Shown here in pieces: positions 24,117 through 31,277 of a stretch of 61,690 bases of DNA; the first letter of the stretch is position 1, and the number at the start of each line of letters is the position of its first letter. A program made the position numbers and the translations under genes. The stretch comes from a virus. The stretch is from positions 1-61,690 of IMG/VR virus record IMGVR_UViG_3300029986_000019. One strand, written 5' to 3'. The notes under the pieces are model-generated. The model was not told the origin of the DNA, did not search any database, and worked only from the letters and a program-made list of their open reading frames with translations.

Positions 24117-24455
24117 CTAGATTTTACGACCTACAATTTTATGTAGATAGTCTAGTTGATCAGGATCTAACCTATACTTTGGGTCATTCTCATTAACTAC
24201 TGTTGGGGTGGTACTAGACTTTGGATTATAGAACTGCGATAGAAACTCTATAGCCCGTTGTACACAACCACTATCGTCCATATAAAAAGAATAAAGTCTA
24301 GCTTCAAGTATGAGATAATTATAGTTGTATTCTCTGTTCTCATTATTCTCAGCAAGAAGCTTCGTGTATGACATTGGTGAAGTCATTATAATGTTAACTA
24401 TTGTTGGGCGTAACGCATCAAGAAGTATTTTAGCCTCTTCTTTAGTTAGTTCCAT
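24117..24455 (-). CDS. Hypothetical protein, 112 aa
   Basis: Mostly helical; no motif recognised. GGAGG lies ten bases before the ATG, which shares one base with the stop of the upstream winged-helix gene. About 75 bases with no terminator precede the helicase start. Confidence 0.6.
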   Translation of the reverse strand: MELTKEEAKILLDALRPTIVNIIMTSPMSYTKLLAENNENREYNYNYLILEARLYSFYMDDSGCVQRAIEFLSQFYNPKSSTTPTVVNENDPKYRLDPDQLDYLHKIVGRKI

Positions 24456-25291
24456 TATTTTCTACCTCCCCTAAAGGCTATCTTCTTTGGAGTAGTTGGT
24501 TCAGTAAATCTAGAATCTACTACTACTTCTACTTCACCTGAACCTTTACACCTATTACATAGTGAACCTCTATACTCTCCACTACTCTTACAAGTAGGGC
24601 AATCTTTCATAAGCTTAACTCTAGGTGTAATCACTTTAGGTAGTGAAGTGAACTTTTTTGGTTCAGCAAGTTTGGCTAATCTCTCAGGATTACTTCCTTT
24701 TCCAATAGCCGCCCATCCTAAAGGCTTGGCCGGTTTATTCTCTGGGAATGATGATACTTCTTTTTTGACTGAACCTTCACCATTACAAACTACACATATC
24801 TTGCCTCGGTAGTCGCCAGAGCCTTTACACTTACTGCAATCTTCTTCGGAGGTAATAACAGGTACTATCTTACCATTACTATTCATAATGTGTGGAGTAA
24901 GACCGTTATCCTCTTTATACTGATCCCTAGCAGCACGTATAGCCTTTAGCCCTTTAGCTGTTAGTCTGTATCGCCATACTGGTACGCCTTCCCGTGGGTT
25001 AGGCTCTAGTCGGCACATATAATCCAAGAACACTAAAGCACGTACAGCATCTAGATTATCCACTTCTTCATTGAAGGTAAACCCTAGTGAAGATATTCTG
25101 ATACTAACCTCTAATGGTGTCATCCATTGGTTTTTACATAAAACCCATGAATGAATAATGTCAGTCATAAGTCTAGGCATCTTAGTATCAAACTCAATAC
25201 TAAGTATAGAGGCTGTAGATTTGTTTACCAGTATAGGTTGTTCTGGCGTTGGTTTAGAGTTTGTGATGTTTGTTTTACGAATGAACTTCAT
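24455..25291 (-). CDS. Winged-helix protein with two DnaJ-type zinc modules, 278 aa
   Basis: Residues about 35-125 form a helix-rich winged-helix-like domain (MTPLEVSIRI..., YRLTAKGLKAIRAAR). Two copies of a CxxCxGxG double knuckle follow: CSKCKGSGDYRGKICVVCNG (about 150) and CPTCKSSGEYRG plus CNRCKGSGE (about 235). The linker between them contains FPEN, encoded by a perfect motif copy (24739-24749). The same zinc style appears in the phage polymerase and glycosylase. A DNA-binding regulator or replication accessory is likely. Confidence 0.7.
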   Translation of the reverse strand: MKFIRKTNITNSKPTPEQPILVNKSTASILSIEFDTKMPRLMTDIIHSWVLCKNQWMTPLEVSIRISSLGFTFNEEVDNLDAVRALVFLDYMCRLEPNPREGVPVWRYRLTAKGLKAIRAARDQYKEDNGLTPHIMNSNGKIVPVITSEEDCSKCKGSGDYRGKICVVCNGEGSVKKEVSSFPENKPAKPLGWAAIGKGSNPERLAKLAEPKKFTSLPKVITPRVKLMKDCPTCKSSGEYRGSLCNRCKGSGEVEVVVDSRFTEPTTPKKIAFRGGRK

Positions 25292-25300
25292 TGGATTACC

Positions 25301-25474
25301 TTACTTGGATTGAACAAAACGATCTACACAGTAGTTATTGAAAGCTCTGTCTGATACTGTACTGTATACTATACTATAGGCTAGAAGTATAGACATTATT
25401 AATGCTACAGCAGCACCATCACTCATTACCTCAGAGCGCCTACCCTTTAGATACCTACTCACTACTCTTTTCAT
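25301..25474 (-). CDS. Small membrane protein, 57 aa
   Basis: Start ATG 25474 directly follows the TAG of the 94-residue gene and is preceded by AAAGGAGATT, a very good ribosome site. The basic N-terminus (MKRVVSRYLKGRR) precedes one hydrophobic helix (AAVALIMSILLAYSIVY) and a polar tail: N-in topology. Stop TAA 25301-25303. Function unknown. Confidence 0.75.
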   Translation of the reverse strand: MKRVVSRYLKGRRSEVMSDGAAVALIMSILLAYSIVYSTVSDRAFNNYCVDRFVQSK

Positions 25475-25759
25475 CTAATCTCCTTTAGTTATTCTAACGT
25501 ACAAATCAGTGTCAGATATAGCACTGAAGTTTGCTATAGTTGCTTGCCTGTTACACTTAGCACACCTAAGTCTAACTCTAGACGTGGTATGTGTTATTTG
25601 TCCAGTGTTTAGGTCAAACCCTGTTTCCTTCTCGGATGTGAAGGACCATTTACTGCTACCACACTGCCTACAAGACAATGGATCAGTAGCTAGTACCTGA
25701 GACTTTGCACCTAACAAAACGGAGCCACCTGCCACAGCCTTTATTGATGGGACTGTCAT
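25475..25759 (-). CDS. Zinc-ribbon protein, 94 aa
   Basis: CRQCGSSKW and, 30 residues later, CAKCNRQA form a classical zinc ribbon with beta strands between. The start overlaps the stop of the 38-residue gene as ATGA. Probably nucleic-acid or protein binding; no catalytic residues visible. Confidence 0.7.
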   Translation of the reverse strand: MTVPSIKAVAGGSVLLGAKSQVLATDPLSCRQCGSSKWSFTSEKETGFDLNTGQITHTTSRVRLRCAKCNRQATIANFSAISDTDLYVRITKGD

Positions 25760-25872
25760 TGTTTTTTTCCTTTCATCACAAACGTTAGACGTTTAACTAT
25801 TTTTCCTTGTCGCTTGATGTCAATGAATTGTTTGGCACCCTTAAGTGTACGTACGGTCTTTAGGCCACCCAA
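25756..25872 (-). CDS. Basic microprotein, 38 aa (TTG start)
   Basis: Starts TTG at 25872 with AGAG upstream and ends TGA at 25756, overlapping the next ATG as ATGA. The sequence MGGLKTVRTLKGAKQFIDIK continues with RQGKIVKRLTF and a lysine-rich end. The coupled overlap and ordered amphipathic pattern argue for a real gene, though the start codon is weak. Confidence 0.55.
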   Translation of the reverse strand: MGGLKTVRTLKGAKQFIDIKRQGKIVKRLTFVMKGKKQ

Positions 25873-26062
25873 TAAACTCTAGGTTACTATCGTAGATGCT
25901 GTACTGGCACAACTCACCTTCTACTAGAGCAGGGAATACTCTAATGAGCCAACCCTTATACTCTATGTCCTTATGTGGTACCTTTACAGGTATTGAGATT
26001 GCACTTGACAGTAGTATAGAGTGTATTCTACCTCCACTCATGCTTTTATTAGCCCCAGACAT
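25841..26062 (-). CDS. Hypothetical protein, 73 aa
   Basis: From ATG 26062, sharing TAATG with the SLOG stop; a GTG three codons earlier is possible. Beta-rich with EYKGWLIRVFPAL and CQYSIYDSNLEFIGW. Not recognised. Confidence 0.6.
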   Translation of the reverse strand: MSGANKSMSGGRIHSILLSSAISIPVKVPHKDIEYKGWLIRVFPALVEGELCQYSIYDSNLEFIGWPKDRTYT

Positions 26063-26583
26063 TAGATACACACCTGCACTAACTCGCTGAATACTGCGAC
26101 AAGTAACTCATATATAGGTTTCTCAAGTTCCACATTAGCATTACCTGCAATGTTTAGTGTAGTTACTTGATTGTAGATTATAAAGTCTACAATATCATCT
26201 GGGCCTATGTAACGATTATAGTTTACCATGTCCACATCATAGTATGGCTTATCGTAACGCTTTATAGCATTCAAGGTACATAACTCACCACGACTACTGA
26301 AGTTAGTGGCAAGTCTTATAGTAGCATCAGACTGCCCCACGTTCTTAAAAGTACGTGACTTATATCCTGCACTGTCATCAACCATACCATATAATTTAGC
26401 GTACTCTGGATGTAAACCATCTAGAGCCATAAACCTATTTGGCATGTTGCCACCTGTCTTAAGACCAACATGTTTAGCAGCCCTTAACCCTGCTATGTCT
26501 GCGCCTATCTGTCCACCACTTATAACAGTACTAAACTCTAGTGGTATCTTAAGTTTAGCCGTTCTTTTAATTTTGAAGTTCAC
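26062..26583 (-). CDS. SLOG/MoCo-carrier-like nucleotide-binding protein, copy 2
   Basis: VISGGQIGADIAGLRAAK, KTGGNMPNRFMALDG and NVGQSDATIRLATNF give the full MoCo-carrier/YpsA-like SLOG signature, better preserved than copy 1 (8643-9197). The frame is open to 26757, but a strong promoter lies at 26687-26715 and the first 58 codons would be untranscribed. GTG at 26583 has AGGAG six bases upstream and gives a start M-N-F-K, the same as copy 1. So this protein is 173 residues. Its leader carries a 13-bp stem (26610-26679). Role unknown; family members bind nucleotide-like ligands. Confidence 0.8.
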   Translation of the reverse strand: MNFKIKRTAKLKIPLEFSTVISGGQIGADIAGLRAAKHVGLKTGGNMPNRFMALDGLHPEYAKLYGMVDDSAGYKSRTFKNVGQSDATIRLATNFSSRGELCTLNAIKRYDKPYYDVDMVNYNRYIGPDDIVDFIIYNQVTTLNIAGNANVELEKPIYELLVAVFSELVQVCI

Positions 26584-26609
26584 CACAAACTCCTGCAAAC
26601 TAGACTTTA

Positions 26610-26680
26610 GGGTTACTCCGTCGTCCCTAATATGCCGGGACCATGCTTCATTCCATGCGAAATTGAGACGGAGTAACCCC
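26610..26680 (-). ncRNA. Structured 5' leader RNA of the SLOG gene
   Basis: A perfect 13-bp inverted repeat (GGGTTACTCCGTC, 26610-26622, with its complement 26667-26679) encloses 44 bases containing a second stem GTCCC/GGGAC with a nine-base loop. The transcript expected from the promoter at 26687-26715 would begin at about 26680, the first base of the stem, and the ribosome site (near 26590) follows it. A cis-acting leader, riboswitch or free small RNA is possible. Confidence 0.6.
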
Positions 26681-26686
26681 GGCATA

Positions 26687-26715
26687 ATTATAGCAGAACG
26701 GTTCAAACTTGTCAA
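26687..26715 (-). promoter_or_regulatory. Strong sigma70 promoter (extended -10)
   Basis: Minus strand TTGACA (26715-26710), 17 bases, TGC-TATAAT (26692-26687): consensus in both boxes with an extended -10. It drives the SLOG gene and probably the whole leftward accessory run. Confidence 0.9.
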
Positions 26716-26747
26716 GGGATTTTGAAAAATAATTATTCTTAGATGGG
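26710..26747 (-). repeat. Conserved upstream promoter block, copy B
   Basis: 37 of 38 bases shared with 18307-18344, covering the -35 box and an AT-rich upstream stretch. Confidence 0.8.
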
Positions 26748-26796
26748 GAATGCTCAAAAAGTAGGGGAATATTCATGGTCGTGCATACGATTGCCG

Positions 26797-26935
26797 GGCT
26801 TAATTAACCGGTAGCTTTTACCTATAATATATACTTTTCTTCTCTGATAAATCTAAAGTATAGATATCGACGTGTCTGATAATATTATCCGGCAAAAGTA
26901 TATATTATGGGTAGAAATGGCCGGTTAATTAATGA
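26797..26935. repeat. MITE-like inverted-repeat element, copy 2
   Basis: 139 bases bounded by TTAATTAACCGG and its complement. Each arm runs about 39 bases inward through a TACC box to ATAATATATACTTTT. The left arm plus the following CTTCTCTGATAAATCTAAAG and TATAGATATC repeat the left part of the element at 1242-1406. It sits between the SLOG promoter and the late terminator. No gene inside. Confidence 0.75.
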
Positions 26936-26970
26936 CAAAGAAAAAGCCCGTAGAGCCTAAACTCTACGAG
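26936..26970 (-). terminator. Rho-independent terminator ending the late transcript
   Basis: Stem CGTAGAG/CTCTACG with loop CCTAAA (26949-26968), followed on the minus strand by GGGCTTTTTCTTT. It lies about ten bases after the stop of the last virion-block gene. Confidence 0.85.
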
Positions 26971-26978
26971 CAATTTTA

Positions 26979-27389
26979 CTAAGCAGTTTTTACACTACCA
27001 TCGTCATCAATGTCATCGGCTGTTAGGTGAGAGACTAGGCTATTGGCTGGATCAGCAGCATTAGCAGCAGGAGTTACTCCACGTTTAGGAGGATCTATGA
27101 TTGCTGCATGAAGATCCGTAAACGATAGGTTCTTTACTTGTGTAACACTAGCACTTAGCCCATCTATTAGCTCATGCAGTTCTGGTTGAGCATCACCATA
27201 CAACTCTATAGTCTTCGCTTTAATAGCTGCTACTTTGGTTTCCCAATCTGCAATCACAAGTTTGGTAGCTGCTTCACCGTTCATAAACTCTGTTTTAGCT
27301 TTAGCCACAGCAGACTTTAGATCGTTAAATACAGTAAGTGGAAGTTTTACTTCAGGGTCTGGCGTATTTGTTGGTTCAACGGGCGGCAT
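26979..27389 (-). CDS. Hypothetical protein, 136 aa
   Basis: Last gene of the late block. Proline-rich start (MPPVEPTNTPDPE), long amphipathic helices (FNDLKSAVAKAKTEF ...) that could form a coiled coil, and an acidic end. It follows the lysis genes, so a structural or lysis accessory is possible. Not recognised. Confidence 0.65.
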   Translation of the reverse strand: MPPVEPTNTPDPEVKLPLTVFNDLKSAVAKAKTEFMNGEAATKLVIADWETKVAAIKAKTIELYGDAQPELHELIDGLSASVTQVKNLSFTDLHAAIIDPPKRGVTPAANAADPANSLVSHLTADDIDDDGSVKTA

Positions 27390-27399
27390 AGAGATCCTT

Positions 27400-27445
27400 C
27401 TTTCTGGGAGTAAATAGAGTATGATATTATATCATACCCAGAGAA
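27400..27445. promoter_or_regulatory. Paired palindromic motif flanking a 19-bp palindrome
   Basis: Two copies of the dispersed motif in opposite orientation (CTTTCTGGGAG, 27400-27410; TACCCAGAGAA, 27435-27445) enclose GTATGATAT-T-ATATCATAC (27419-27437, slightly overlapping the second copy). It lies between the 136- and 83-residue genes. This is the most operator-like arrangement of the motif in the genome. Confidence 0.6.
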
Positions 27446-27446
27446 A

Positions 27447-27698
27447 CTACACGGTGCCTTCCGGCGCGGTCGTCGGAGTAGGTCCAGTAGTTATATTGTT
27501 TACAGTGGTGGTAAGTGATGGTGTCTGGTTCGCTATAGCATTGTCAAGTGCCTTATGTGCAAACTCTGGAGGTATACTGTTTGCTGTACTGTTAGTTAAA
27601 TCACTATTTGATTTAAGCAACTTTACTATAGTGTAGATGGTGCTAGCTATTCCTGCTACTATCATTAGGGTTTGGTCAACTGCTTGTGGTGTCCACAT
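27447..27698 (-). CDS. Small membrane protein of the lysis region, 83 aa
   Basis: One hydrophobic helix near the N-terminus (about 10-27, LMIVAGIASTIYTIVKLL), then a polar Thr/Pro/Asn-rich C-terminal half. It overlaps the holin gene by 23 bases. Could be a second holin, an antiholin or an i-spanin-like protein; the sequence does not decide. Confidence 0.65.
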   Translation of the reverse strand: MWTPQAVDQTLMIVAGIASTIYTIVKLLKSNSDLTNSTANSIPPEFAHKALDNAIANQTPSLTTTVNNITTGPTPTTAPEGTV

Positions 27699-28263
27699 TT
27701 TGTTCTTTCCTTTCTACCAATACTTTAGGTCTATGTAGTGGTATAGTTTCTGTCTCAGAGAAATGTATCTCTGGTTCTCGGGGATCGTTAGATATAATGG
27801 CAGTGTGCCTAACTACAGTTTGTCCTGGGTCAGGCTTATCACTACCGGGGTTATGGTATGATATGTCAAATCCCGGAGCTATAACGGATAGGAACTTATC
27901 AAGTAACCCCATAGGTAGCCCAGAGTATTGTTGCATCTTGATTAGTTTCTCTACATGAGAAGAAACTTCACAAGCAATTATGATACCTAAAGTAAAGACT
28001 TCAGTTTGGTAGTAACCAAATAGTATAGTTGCTAGACAAGACAGGATTACACATACATAGTATATACCTATCTTACTGCACCACTTTAATCTCATCCTAC
28101 TTGATCTAAACTCTTTACATACCCATGAAGTTACAACTCCAAAAAAGAAATCTGAGACTGTTAGCCAAAAAGCAAAGAAGGCCATAGTCTTTATTTCTAC
28201 AGGAGTTGTATGTATAAAGGCTACTATACCGGGTAGTGTAAATATCACAAAGTTTTGTCTCAT
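27676..28263 (-). CDS. Holin (phage_holin_4 / Cph1-like)
   Basis: 195 residues from ATG 28263 (GGGAG upstream; a TTG four codons earlier is less likely). Hydrophobic helices at about 8-22, 28-45, 70-90 and 92-108, with a charged loop SSRMRLKWCSKIGIYY. This is the layout of the toxin-secretion/lysis holin family. The polar C-terminal 60 residues are cytoplasmic or periplasmic. It would form the membrane lesion that releases the lysin; the lysin candidate lies 27 kb away at 55427-56023. Confidence 0.7.
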   Translation of the reverse strand: MRQNFVIFTLPGIVAFIHTTPVEIKTMAFFAFWLTVSDFFFGVVTSWVCKEFRSSRMRLKWCSKIGIYYVCVILSCLATILFGYYQTEVFTLGIIIACEVSSHVEKLIKMQQYSGLPMGLLDKFLSVIAPGFDISYHNPGSDKPDPGQTVVRHTAIISNDPREPEIHFSETETIPLHRPKVLVERKEQNVDTTSS

Positions 28264-28283
28264 AAGTACTCCCAAAGAGTTAA

Positions 28284-29081
28284 TTAAAAAGCTGCTGAAT
28301 TAGTTGTAGTCCAACTAATAATATCAACATCTAAGAAAGGAAAACCACCACCGGTAAGACACAAACCTCCGAATGCAATACTGTTAGGAGTAACGTATGC
28401 ACTTACCAATTGGCTATATAGATTATGCCAGTTACTTCCATCAAGTGAGATATCATAGTAGAGTGTAGTTCCATCATTCCTTAATCTCATCCATGTAGCT
28501 GATGTATCTGGCCCTCTCCATGTAGTTCCTGGGGACTGATACACTATAGTACCACCACTAGTAGGATTTGGGAAGTTTCTTACAGTCCATGCACGGACAC
28601 TACCTGCTTGTGTAAGAAACTCAAACCCTGATAGATCACCAGAGCCTGTATCATAAAAATATATACCAGAAGCTTGAGAGTTAAAATTAGACATTATAGA
28701 GGAAATACATACTACTAAACTATAGGGTGGAGTAGGTGCTGCCTTATATAGTAATCTCCAATCCAGACTAGACCCTGAGTCTGGTATACTCATTAGTAGA
28801 GTACTTCCATTATTAGAGGCTACTGCTCCGCCTTGATTTAGCCAAGTAAAACTAGACAATATAGGGGGAACATACGGGCTAATAGCTCCTACTATTACCC
28901 ACGTTGGAGTAGTAGCTACTAGTAACCATAGTGTTTGTGTATCTATTTGGTAAGCTACTTTTAATACATCTCCTGATACAAACCCTGTAGCTGCTAATCT
29001 TGTTGTTGCGTCTGCGTATTGCCAGTTAGGGACTATATGTATATCTCCTAAAGGTTGTGCATCATGATACGATGTAGACAT
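28284..29081 (-). CDS. Tail fibre or receptor-binding-like protein with lectin-type domain
   Basis: 265 residues. The N-terminal 70 residues resemble short fibre repeats (YADATTRLAATGFVSGDVLK, also found in phage tail proteins). The rest is a concanavalin/LamG-like beta-sandwich (WMRLRNDGTTLYYDISLDGS-type strands typical of such domains). It sits right after the tail hub gene, the usual place for host-recognition proteins. Which sugar or receptor it binds is unknown. Confidence 0.65.
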   Translation of the reverse strand: MSTSYHDAQPLGDIHIVPNWQYADATTRLAATGFVSGDVLKVAYQIDTQTLWLLVATTPTWVIVGAISPYVPPILSSFTWLNQGGAVASNNGSTLLMSIPDSGSSLDWRLLYKAAPTPPYSLVVCISSIMSNFNSQASGIYFYDTGSGDLSGFEFLTQAGSVRAWTVRNFPNPTSGGTIVYQSPGTTWRGPDTSATWMRLRNDGTTLYYDISLDGSNWHNLYSQLVSAYVTPNSIAFGGLCLTGGGFPFLDVDIISWTTTNSAAF

Positions 29082-29091
29082 TGATTATTCC

Positions 29092-31272
29092 TTAGCTAAT
29101 GAATATTTGATTTCCTGTTGATCTTTGAATTACAAAAGAACCTGTTGATCTAGTTACTAATGGTGTACCACCTGACGGTATATCCACCCATCCTGTACTT
29201 GTTAGTATTCTCCCGTCACTAGCTGGTGAAGCTATAAGTACACTCTGTGGTGTTACTGTTGTAGGGTCTATCCTATCCGGTACTACTTTGATTAGAACAA
29301 CTTGACCTATTAGGTTTGAACTAACGTTTATTCTAGCTATATTGTTTGTAATACTCACAAACATATCAGAACCAGTATGGCCTGTAGACACAGTTCCTTT
29401 TTGTGCTCTAAGTAAATAAGATAGAGTATAGTTATTAGCTGAAGTTAGAGTAGCATCAGTGTAAGCAAATAGTTCATAGTTACCTAAGTTAGACACTGAC
29501 TGATCTATTGCAGTAACTAAACCATAGGTACCTATTCCTGACAATCCTTCATGTTCACTACTTGATGTAAGAGTACCATTGACATTTACACCTACAGTGT
29601 CAGTTATGTCAAATCCATAACCATCTAGAGTTCCTGGCCCTGCTGCTAGTGTACTTGTACAGTTACCAAATACTGTCTTAGTAGTGACACTACCTATACT
29701 ATAGTATGTAGTACCTCCATCTATAGACATTAGTACACTGCCGTTGACCCATTCTCTAAATATATTTCTAACCATTGGTTGAGCAGACACTACATAGATA
29801 CCTGCACTTATGCCATCAGTCTTGTTTATCTCTAGTCCAGACCATGCAAAGAAGTCTAAAGGTACGGGTGTACTTGTAGCTACACCACCTGACGGAGCCG
29901 TAACACTAGTTATAACAGGAATAAGTAAAGTCTCATCATCAGGTAGGAACTTACATTTAATCTCGCCGGGTAATCCTGCTTCTGCTTCAATAACCCTAGC
30001 TCTAACCAGAGTTCCTTCTACATCAGTCTGTAGCATGATAACGTCTGAAGCAATAAGTGCTGCCCATTTAGGCATTAGATTTCCAGCGTACTTAACTCTT
30101 TCCACCCATGCAGTGTAGATAACCCTGTTAGCAAGTTGTACAGCTTCATTATCTGTAAGAGTTAAAGGATAAGACTGACTTACGTATAGATTAGACTTAG
30201 CTGATTGACGTATGGCACTTTGTGTGGCTTGTTGAAAGTCTATTGTTGGGGAGTAGTATGCGACATCTACTCTCTGGGGTAAAATTAGATCATCTGCTCT
30301 AGTCTTTATAAGTCTCTGAGTACTTGGGGACATCCCTGATCCTATAGTTTGTGCTCCAAGATCGTCAAAAGTTATTGTAGCTACCGGGTCCATACCTCTA
30401 GGCACAGCTTTTACTTTTCCATCAACATCAATCAAGTCTACAGTATAGGCATCAAGTATAGGTTGTATTCCTGATTTACCATCAATCCTAGAGGCTGATA
30501 TAAGTCCTGTAACTGGTATCGCAGTAACTAGAGTTACATCTAGCTGTGTTGAAGGGTTTACTCCAAGTTGCCTAACAATATCAGTTATGACTTGAGATGC
30601 ATAAGTAACTCCTGAACTTAACTCTACAGAGAAGTTAGGGATGCTATCACCAAAACTAGTAAGCAGCATATCCTGTATGACCATATAGTTTAGGCCACGG
30701 AATGCAGGATTATCTGTACCAGCAGGAAGCATAGTGTTTCCAGCAGTACTAATTATCAGAGGATCAGCAAGTTGTGTTTCTGTTCCTTGATAGAAACGTG
30801 GTGTTATTATGTTATCAGCAGAGGGTTGATTTACATCATAAACAACTATATTGTCAGCGTATATTTTTTGAACAGTGTTTAGAGTATTAGGTTCACCTGT
30901 ACATAAAGCAATTGCTAAAGACACTGTATAAGTATAAACTCTAGTTGTTACTGTAGGTCCACCACTACCTCCACCACCTGAGTGTTGATCCTGTTCGTGT
31001 TCAATAAGATCTGTTCCCCAGATCATACAACCCGGAACCCTAGTCTTCCCCCAACACTGAGGTATTGAACTACCATAAGCAGCAGTAGTCACTCTAAGAT
31101 CATTAGTGCGTCCCATATCAGCAGTGTAGTAGTGCTGCATTGACTGATCTACTACTGCACCTACAGTAGACCCTATAGACCAACCAAGCATAGCACCTTT
31201 AGCTGCACCTGCCGGTCCTGCTATTGCTGCACCGCCTATTGCACCTACGATACCTAAGACTATAGTTGCCAT
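29092..31272 (-). CDS. Tail tip/hub protein (gpJ- or GTA hub-like), 726 aa
   Basis: Glycine/alanine-rich hydrophobic N-terminus (IVGAIGGAAIAGPAGAAKGA), then YGSSIPQCWGKTRVPGCMIWG, the usual start of large tail-tip proteins (tail protein family with GSxIPxxYGxxRVxG). Residues about 210-330 fit the adhesion-hub domain. It comes straight after the NlpC/P60 gene, as in gene-transfer-agent and lambda-like tails. It would organise the tip and carry the fibres. Confidence 0.75.
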   Translation of the reverse strand: MATIVLGIVGAIGGAAIAGPAGAAKGAMLGWSIGSTVGAVVDQSMQHYYTADMGRTNDLRVTTAAYGSSIPQCWGKTRVPGCMIWGTDLIEHEQDQHSGGGGSGGPTVTTRVYTYTVSLAIALCTGEPNTLNTVQKIYADNIVVYDVNQPSADNIITPRFYQGTETQLADPLIISTAGNTMLPAGTDNPAFRGLNYMVIQDMLLTSFGDSIPNFSVELSSGVTYASQVITDIVRQLGVNPSTQLDVTLVTAIPVTGLISASRIDGKSGIQPILDAYTVDLIDVDGKVKAVPRGMDPVATITFDDLGAQTIGSGMSPSTQRLIKTRADDLILPQRVDVAYYSPTIDFQQATQSAIRQSAKSNLYVSQSYPLTLTDNEAVQLANRVIYTAWVERVKYAGNLMPKWAALIASDVIMLQTDVEGTLVRARVIEAEAGLPGEIKCKFLPDDETLLIPVITSVTAPSGGVATSTPVPLDFFAWSGLEINKTDGISAGIYVVSAQPMVRNIFREWVNGSVLMSIDGGTTYYSIGSVTTKTVFGNCTSTLAAGPGTLDGYGFDITDTVGVNVNGTLTSSSEHEGLSGIGTYGLVTAIDQSVSNLGNYELFAYTDATLTSANNYTLSYLLRAQKGTVSTGHTGSDMFVSITNNIARINVSSNLIGQVVLIKVVPDRIDPTTVTPQSVLIASPASDGRILTSTGWVDIPSGGTPLVTRSTGSFVIQRSTGNQIFIS

Positions 31273-31277
31273 AAAGT

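Noticed and set aside
26584-26757. N-terminal extension of SLOG copy 2
   Set aside because: It covers a consensus promoter and leader stem, and the downstream GTG has a good ribosome site and matches the paralogue's start.
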